Shown: in pieces, positions 59,093 through 64,000 of the stretch | Layout: each line of letters begins with the position of its first letter | Numbering within the stretch: the first letter of the stretch is position 1 | DNA from: Methylibium sp. | GTDB lineage: Bacteria; Pseudomonadota; Gammaproteobacteria; Burkholderiales; Burkholderiaceae_C | Reading direction: 5' to 3' | NCBI GenBank assembly: GCA_013824165.1 | Contig: PNNH01000102.1 | Span: 1-64,000, forward strand | Length of the DNA: 64,000 nucleotides | The notes under the pieces: generated by a model | What the model was told of the DNA's origin: nothing | What the model saw: only the letters and a program-made list of their open reading frames with translations | Database searches by the model: none | Translations under genes and position numbers: made by a program

Positions 59093-60298
59093 TCAGCGCC
59101 CGGCGTGGGAGTTCCCATCGCGGATCGCAGTGAACAAGCGGATCTGCGCCTGCGTGGTCTCTTCCCAGGAGAAGCCCTCGGCATATTGTCGTACCGCCGC
59201 GCGGGCTGGATAGTCAGCCTGCAGACGCTGCAAGGCCGCCAGCAGATGCGGCACGTCGCGCTGCGCGGCCAGTTGCCCGGCGACCGGCCCGGTAACAACT
59301 TCGGGTGTGCCATTGACGCGCGTGGCCACCACGGGTGTGCCGCAGGCCATGGCCTCCAGCAGCACATTGGCCCAGCCTTCGCGGCTGGAGGCCAAGATCA
59401 GGACATCGGCCGCGCTGAACCAGTGCTTGAGCGTTTCCTGCGGCTGCTGGCCAGCAAATGTCACGCGCTCGGCCACGCCCAACGATTGCGCCAGTACCTG
59501 CAAGCGCTCGCGCTCGGGCCCGGCGCCGACGATGGCCAGCCGCGCTTGCGGCAGTTGTTCGAGCATCCGTATCACCAGGTCGTGCCCCTTGAGCTCCACC
59601 AGATGGCCGACCGACAGCAGCATCAGGCCCTCGTGCGCGAGGCCCAGATGCTGGCGGGCTGCCTGGCGGTCGATCACGGCGAAGCGCTGCAGGTCGACGC
59701 CATTGCGGATCACATGGCACTTCTCGCGCGGCGCGCCGAGCTCGACCATCTGCTCCACCAGATCGGCGCAGACGCCGATATTGGCGCTGCTGGCCTGCAA
59801 GGTGCGCTGGATCAGGCGGCGAGGCACGCCGAACTGCTTGTACAGCGTGATGTCCGAGCCGCGCGCTGTGCAGACGAAGGGCTTGCCGAGCCAACGGGCG
59901 ACCAGCGAGGCCGCGACGCCGTCGGGGTAGAAGAAGTGAGCGTCGATCAGGTCGAAGTCAAAGCCTTCGCGGATGAGGCGCCGCAGCGTGGGCAGAGCGC
60001 CGGCCGCCAGCACATAGGGCGCGATGTTCTGCCCGATCTTGGGCGGCAGCACATAGCGTGGATGATCGACCTGCACACCGTTGCGCGTTTCGAGGCGTGG
60101 CGTTGCTGCCATCGCGGCATAGTTGCCGAAGCGCGGGTGGCTGGACGGGAACCAGGGCACGGGGGCGACGACCCGGGTTTGAACTTGACCACTCTTGAGC
60201 AGCTCGCGCAGGCGGGTCTCTATGAAGATGCCGTGGACCGGTCGCGCACTGCTGGGATACAAGGTCGAGAACAGCAGTGTCTTGAGTGTGGCGCTCAT
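59093..60298 (-). CDS. Glycosyltransferase, GT4 family
   Basis: A 401-residue GT-B enzyme. The N-terminus TLLFSTLYPSSARPVHGIFI and the phrase IDAHFFYPDGVAASLVARWL, then PFVCTARGSDITLY are typical of a subgroup near EPS loci. The donor half contains LLSVGHLVELKGHDLVIRML, AIVGAGPERERLQVLA and ASSREGWANVLLEAMACGTP. The start at 60298 lies 28 bases upstream of nothing in frame and gives a standard-length enzyme. It ends 28 bases before the family-2 gene. Confidence 0.92.
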   Translation of the reverse strand: MSATLKTLLFSTLYPSSARPVHGIFIETRLRELLKSGQVQTRVVAPVPWFPSSHPRFGNYAAMAATPRLETRNGVQVDHPRYVLPPKIGQNIAPYVLAAGALPTLRRLIREGFDFDLIDAHFFYPDGVAASLVARWLGKPFVCTARGSDITLYKQFGVPRRLIQRTLQASSANIGVCADLVEQMVELGAPREKCHVIRNGVDLQRFAVIDRQAARQHLGLAHEGLMLLSVGHLVELKGHDLVIRMLEQLPQARLAIVGAGPERERLQVLAQSLGVAERVTFAGQQPQETLKHWFSAADVLILASSREGWANVLLEAMACGTPVVATRVNGTPEVVTGPVAGQLAAQRDVPHLLAALQRLQADYPARAAVRQYAEGFSWEETTQAQIRLFTAIRDGNSHAGR

Positions 60299-60408
60299 GC
60301 GGGCGGTCAGCGTGCCGAAGCCGGGACGGCGCAGTCTAGCAGCGCGAACTGTCACCAAAGTCGCCGTGCGGCGCCCAGTGCGGCAGCATTCAACACGGAA
60401 CCCCTGAA

Positions 60409-61806
60409 TCAGGGGGCGGGCGTGGGGCAGGGCGTTGCGCCGGCACCCGGGCTGGTCTGCGCGTCGCGAAGGCGGCCGCAGAAGTCCTGGCGGAGCGCGG
60501 GCAGGGCTGGCACAGCGGCAGGCGCCTCGCGCCAGGCCAGGTTCAGCCGGTCGGCCAGGTCGAGCCATTCGCGCAGCGGGCCGACCGCATTGCCCTGCGC
60601 CTGCAGCGAGCCGCCCTGGCGCGCCCGCAGGCGGCCTTCGAGCAGGTTGTTGCGCAACTCGGCGTTGGCGCCGGCGCCACGCACATCGATGCCGGCGGTG
60701 TTGACCAGCGTGTTATGCGCGACCAGCACCTGCTGCGAGCGGTTGACGTCGATGCCCGAGTCATTGCAGTGGGCGACGATGTTGTTGGCGATCAGACCCT
60801 GGCTGTGTTCGTGCAGGCACTGGCCATTGCGGCAGTAGGGCGCGCCGGTGCCGCCGCCGCCCAGCGAGATGCCTACCCGCGTGCCGGGCGCCGAGATGTC
60901 GGCGCTACTGCAGATGAGCAGGTTGCGCTCGATGCGGCCGCCCGATCCGCCGCCTTTCATAAAGATGCCATAGCTGGTGTGGCTGGCGGCGCTCTTGCCA
61001 AATTCCTGCACCCGGTTGTCCGCCACCACCCAGCCGCTGGCCCCCACGATGTCGACGGCGGTGACCGGGCGCTGGGTGACGCGCGGGCGGCTGTTGAGCA
61101 GGCTGTTGTGTGTCACGGCACCGTCATCGGGCCAATGGCCGGACTGCCCGTTGACCTTGATGTGGGCGCTGAAGTCCCGCATCTCGTTGTTGTGCAGCAC
61201 GGTGCCACGGGCCTGTCCGACGATGTGGAAAGCGTGCTCGCAGTCGTCGTCCGCGTTGCAGGCACCGTGAAGCTTGAGGTTCTCGAAGCGCCAGAACGGG
61301 GCGCTGACCAGCACGCCCGTACCCGCAAGCACCTCCAGTCTGGCCTCGCCCAGGCGGGCGGCGCGCAGCACGATGGGCTGCTTCGCCGTCCCGCCACGCT
61401 GCGCTGCAAGCCGCTGCTCGATCCGGTAAACGCCGGGCTGCAGCGTGATCTGATCGCCCGGCCGGGCCTGCGCCAGCGCGTCAACGAGTTGTGCAGTCGA
61501 GGCGACCTGGAAGGCTCGCACCGGCGCTGGTGCCGGTGTAGCTGCGCCCCCCGCGCCCTTGCCCAGGTCTGGCAGAGCATCTGGCGGGACGGGGCGCTCG
61601 AAGTGACGCTGCAGAGGGTCGAGTAGTGTCCGCGCGGCAGCGTCCAGCGTTTCATAACCAGCCAACTGACCGTGCACGGCTCGGATCAATTCGCCGGGTG
61701 TTCGACTCAGAGTGGCCGGGGAGGCCGAGCTAAGATCCTTGGCAAGCAATGCAGCGCCCGCGCAGATCAGCGCAATCACGGTGGCGATGCCAAGCGGTCG
61801 GTTCAT
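60409..61806 (-). CDS. Exported parallel beta-helix protein, polysaccharide lyase-like
   Basis: A 465-residue protein. The N-terminal segment PLGIATVIALICAGAALLAK is a signal peptide or anchor. The fold begins RAFQVASTAQLVDALAQARP, then GDQITLQPGVYRIEQRLAAQ, typical of PL6-like (alginate/chondroitinase-B type) parallel beta-helices, and continues with rungs such as VLHNNEMRDFSAHIKVNGQS and GLIANNIVAHCNDSGIDVNR. Catalytic Lys/Arg residues of PL6 cannot be placed with confidence. It could degrade or epimerise the polymer, for instance to clear the periplasm. Start MNRPLG at 61806; the open frame to 62004 has no signal. Confidence 0.84.
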   Translation of the reverse strand: MNRPLGIATVIALICAGAALLAKDLSSASPATLSRTPGELIRAVHGQLAGYETLDAAARTLLDPLQRHFERPVPPDALPDLGKGAGGAATPAPAPVRAFQVASTAQLVDALAQARPGDQITLQPGVYRIEQRLAAQRGGTAKQPIVLRAARLGEARLEVLAGTGVLVSAPFWRFENLKLHGACNADDDCEHAFHIVGQARGTVLHNNEMRDFSAHIKVNGQSGHWPDDGAVTHNSLLNSRPRVTQRPVTAVDIVGASGWVVADNRVQEFGKSAASHTSYGIFMKGGGSGGRIERNLLICSSADISAPGTRVGISLGGGGTGAPYCRNGQCLHEHSQGLIANNIVAHCNDSGIDVNRSQQVLVAHNTLVNTAGIDVRGAGANAELRNNLLEGRLRARQGGSLQAQGNAVGPLREWLDLADRLNLAWREAPAAVPALPALRQDFCGRLRDAQTSPGAGATPCPTPAP

Positions 61807-61842
61807 GCGGCTCTGGTGCGTGCGCCACTGAGGTGGCGCAGC

Positions 61843-63012
61843 ATGCTTCTGGATGTTCTGGGCGTGATTATGTTGGGCTTTGCGGCTGGGCTCGCTGTGC
61901 GCGGCAGGCCCCGGCTGCTTACCATGCAGCCCATTTGCGGCATGGCTCTGCGTGACATAGCCGGCGGCATGGCAATGGCAATTCGTTCGGGATCGGGAAT
62001 GCAACAGCGGCTTTCGCCAGCAGGGATTGAATCGGCTTCGGGCAGTGCAGCCGTCGCGCCAGACGCTGGCGGGCCGGGCGCCTGGTCAGTGACTATCTTC
62101 GCGGCCCGCGAGAGCACCGAGGAATTGCTGCGCACCATCGAGGCGGCATGCCAGGCCGTGCGCGAGCGCCCGGTGCACCTGGAGGTGATGGTCAACGGCA
62201 ATGAGTCGCTAGCCCGCAAGCTGGCGGCGCTGGTCGAGCAGCGCAGCTGGCCCTCGGCGCAGGCGCGCGTGCGGGTCTGGTTTGCACCGCTCGGCGACAA
62301 GTCCAACACCTGGAATGCCGCATTGCACCAGGTCTGGGACGGCGAGGAGCTGGCCTTCTTCATAGACGGATATGTGACGCTGCTGCCCGGTGCACTGGAT
62401 GTGATGGGCCGTGAAGTTCTGGCCGACACGCAGGCGCTCGGCGGCACTGCGACGCCCAGCGGCGGCCGTGGCGATGCAGCCGTGCGGCGCGCGATGCTCA
62501 AGGACGGCGGCATGCACGGCAACCTGTGCTGTCTCAAGGCCTCGACCGTGCGCGAGCTGCGGCAGCGCGGCATTCGACTGCCTTGCGGCCTGTACCGCGG
62601 TGACGGGCTGATGGGCGCGTTTCTGGCCATCCGGCTTGATCCCCATGCCGACTGGGTGCCGGGCCGGATTCATGTGGTGGACCGTCCCAGCTGGAGCGTG
62701 CCGCGCCGTCCGCTGCTGTCGCTGGCTTCATGGCGCACGGTGTGGAATCGCCGCATTCGCCAGGCGCGCGGACGCTTCGAGAATCTGGCTCTCAAGGACT
62801 GGCTGCGCGTGCGTTGCCTGCCGCTGGAACAACTTCCCACCGATATCGAGAGCCTGCTGACCAGTTGGGCCCAGACCCATGATGAAGAGTTCCAGCGCGA
62901 GCTGCGCCGGGACTGGTTTGCCCGCCGCGCCTGGCGCGATGTGCAGGCCCACGCGATTGGCACGCGCGTGCCGGGGCCGGCGCGCCTGCTGTGGAGTTCG
63001 GCGTCGCGCTGA
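61843..63012 (+). CDS. Glycosyltransferase family 2-like protein
   Basis: A protein of about 389 residues with a GT-A-like core from about residue 80: SVTIFAARESTEELLRTIEA, then HLEVMVNGNESLARKLA and ELAFFIDGYVTLLPGALDVM, where DGYV stands in for the DxD. The N-terminal 28 residues are hydrophobic (LLDVLGVIMLGFAAGLAV). The ATG at 61843 follows GAGGTGG at six bases; later ATGs near 61999 would also keep the whole domain. It is divergent from the beta-helix gene. Its fold assignment is moderately secure; its substrate is unknown. Confidence 0.75.
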   Translation: MLLDVLGVIMLGFAAGLAVRGRPRLLTMQPICGMALRDIAGGMAMAIRSGSGMQQRLSPAGIESASGSAAVAPDAGGPGAWSVTIFAARESTEELLRTIEAACQAVRERPVHLEVMVNGNESLARKLAALVEQRSWPSAQARVRVWFAPLGDKSNTWNAALHQVWDGEELAFFIDGYVTLLPGALDVMGREVLADTQALGGTATPSGGRGDAAVRRAMLKDGGMHGNLCCLKASTVRELRQRGIRLPCGLYRGDGLMGAFLAIRLDPHADWVPGRIHVVDRPSWSVPRRPLLSLASWRTVWNRRIRQARGRFENLALKDWLRVRCLPLEQLPTDIESLLTSWAQTHDEEFQRELRRDWFARRAWRDVQAHAIGTRVPGPARLLWSSASR

Positions 63013-63028
63013 CGGCCGCAGCGAGTGC

Positions 63029-64000
63029 TCAGTCCGCCAGCTCGAAGACTGCCGACCCGTCGGCGTTCTCTTTGACCAGGCGCAGTTGAGGCGTACGCTG
63101 CAGCAGGCTTGCCGCCTTGGCCGCCGACAGAAACTGCAGCCGCACGCCCGCCACCGGCAGCACCCGCCAGTTGCCATCCGCACTCGGATTGAAGCGCTTG
63201 GCGCTGGCCAGGTACTGCGCCACCGCTTCGCGGTTCTCATCGGGCGCATCGATCACGATGCGCTCAGCCGTCAAGCCGGGGAAGCCACCGCCTCCATTGG
63301 CGCGGTAGTTGTTGGTGACCACCAGGAACTCGGCCTTGTCGTCGAGCGGCTGGCCCTGGTAACGCAGGTTGACGATGCGTCGTGCCTGGCTGGCGCTGCG
63401 CTTGCCTTCGGCGTTGTAGCGAGCGGGCTGGGTCACGTCGATCTCGTAGTTCAGGCCTTCGATCATGTCGAAGTTGTAAGAGCGGAAGGCCGGGTCGATC
63501 AGCGACTGCTCGGCCGGGCCCTTGGGGTCGATCTGGCGGAACTGGCCGGCCGACATCTCCAGCCATTCGCGCACCTCGGCGCCGCTCAGCTTCACCACCT
63601 TGATGGTATTCGGGTAGACGTACAGATCGGCCACATGCTTGATCGCGATCGGCCCGGCCGGGATGTCGGTGTAGTTGTTCCAGCCCTGGCGCCCGCCCGC
63701 CTTGAAGGGCGCGGCGGCCGACAGCAGCGGCAGTTTTTCATAAGCCGTACCCTGCACGGCGCGCCGCGCATAGGCAAGCTGGGCCTGCGCGACGATCTGC
63801 ACCGAGGGGTCGTCCATCACCTGTGCGAAATAGCTGTGGATGGGCGCGGTGGTTTCAGCGACTTGGGCGCGGACATAGGCCAGCGTGTCGGCGTGCTCGC
63901 GCGCAATGGCCTCGCCCACCATCGGGTCGGCGTCGACCAGCGGCTTGCGCGCGGCGCGGTCGAAGATCGGGCGCAACGCGCTGCGGCTGTCCACCACCTG
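63029..64000 (-). CDS. cpdB: 2',3'-cyclic-nucleotide 2'-phosphodiesterase/5'-nucleotidase-type protein (3' part, runs off the window end)
   Basis: The last 323 codons of a periplasmic CpdB-like enzyme. The visible part is the C-terminal 5'-nucleotidase domain: AAPFKAGGRQGWNNYTDIPA, YVYPNTIKVVKLSGAEVREW, then YNFDMIEGLNYEIDVTQPAR and FLVVTNNYRANGGGGFPGL, which hold the nucleoside-stacking aromatics and the substrate loop. The metallophosphoesterase domain lies beyond the window. It belongs to core metabolism and marks the far border of the polysaccharide cluster. Confidence 0.92.
   Translation of the reverse strand, partial: QVVDSRSALRPIFDRAARKPLVDADPMVGEAIAREHADTLAYVRAQVAETTAPIHSYFAQVMDDPSVQIVAQAQLAYARRAVQGTAYEKLPLLSAAAPFKAGGRQGWNNYTDIPAGPIAIKHVADLYVYPNTIKVVKLSGAEVREWLEMSAGQFRQIDPKGPAEQSLIDPAFRSYNFDMIEGLNYEIDVTQPARYNAEGKRSASQARRIVNLRYQGQPLDDKAEFLVVTNNYRANGGGGFPGLTAERIVIDAPDENREAVAQYLASAKRFNPSADGNWRVLPVAGVRLQFLSAAKAASLLQRTPQLRLVKENADGSAVFELAD

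Overview
The window is a GC-rich bacterial chromosome segment, almost certainly from a betaproteobacterium of the order Burkholderiales (Rubrivivax/Leptothrix/Roseateles-like). The gyrA, ompA, ubiG, gph, ssrA order, the tmRNA tag ANDSTFALAA and the complete exosortase A (XrtA/PEP-CTERM) exopolysaccharide locus all fit this. The assignment rests on pattern recognition, not on a search.

Layout. (1) 1-4609: core genes. The 5' part of gyrA (minus) is followed by an ompA-like lipoprotein-sized porin-domain gene, ubiG, gph and the tmRNA gene ssrA. (2) 4610-9028: a small decayed genomic island inserted at the 3' end of ssrA. It has a partial direct repeat of the ssrA T-arm at its far end, an integrase C-terminal remnant with a damaged active site, an IS3-type orfA remnant, a large protein with a phosphoribosyltransferase-like C-terminal half, and an intact hipBA toxin-antitoxin operon with three operator palindromes exactly 50 bp apart. 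(3) 9413-11261: an orphan ThiF-like E1 gene and a PEP-CTERM protein gene (minus). The latter is preceded by a clear sigma-54 type promoter and is a likely sorting substrate of the exosortase encoded downstream. (4) 11726-30305: a plus-strand run of fifteen XrtA-locus genes: export lipoprotein, chain-length determinant, tyrosine autokinase, outer-membrane barrel, ATPase, UDP-GlcNAc epimerase, two polysaccharide deacetylases, FemAB-like protein, two glycosyltransferases, XrtA fused to an EpsI domain, a TviB-type UDP-sugar dehydrogenase, an amidotransferase and an O-antigen-ligase-like protein. (5) 30384-45557: a fourteen-gene minus-strand run of modification genes: two asparagine-synthetase-like proteins without the glutaminase cysteine, a beta-helix protein, a TPR protein, three GNAT/FemAB-like transferases, a glycosyltransferase, a DegT aminotransferase, a Wzx-like flippase, the two XrtA-associated hydrolases and an acyl carrier protein. 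(6) 45819-48743: the divergent XrtA-associated acyl-CoA ligase and PLP decarboxylase. (7) 48744-53642: an inserted block holding a membrane protein plus a GtrA/GtrB pair, closed by a duplicated 3' fragment of the decarboxylase gene, then an AT-richer glycosyltransferase and methyltransferase. (8) 53721-63012: ATP-grasp, acyltransferase, three glycosyltransferases, a second beta-helix protein and one more glycosyltransferase. (9) 63029-end: the 3' part of a cpdB-like nucleotidase gene.

How it works together. The region from 11.7 to 63 kb reads as one extracellular-polysaccharide factory. Nucleotide-sugar enzymes (WecB, TviB-like) supply GlcNAc/ManNAc and uronic-acid precursors, glycosyltransferases assemble the repeat, a Wzx-like flippase and a ligase move and join units, and the Wzz-like protein, kinase, export lipoprotein and barrel export the chain. 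An unusually rich set of amide and amino-acid chemistry genes probably decorates uronic acids with amides or amino-acyl groups. XrtA anchors or processes PEP-CTERM proteins that associate with this matrix. No priming sugar transferase of the EpsB/WcaJ kind and no PrsK/PrsR regulators lie in the window, so they must be encoded elsewhere.
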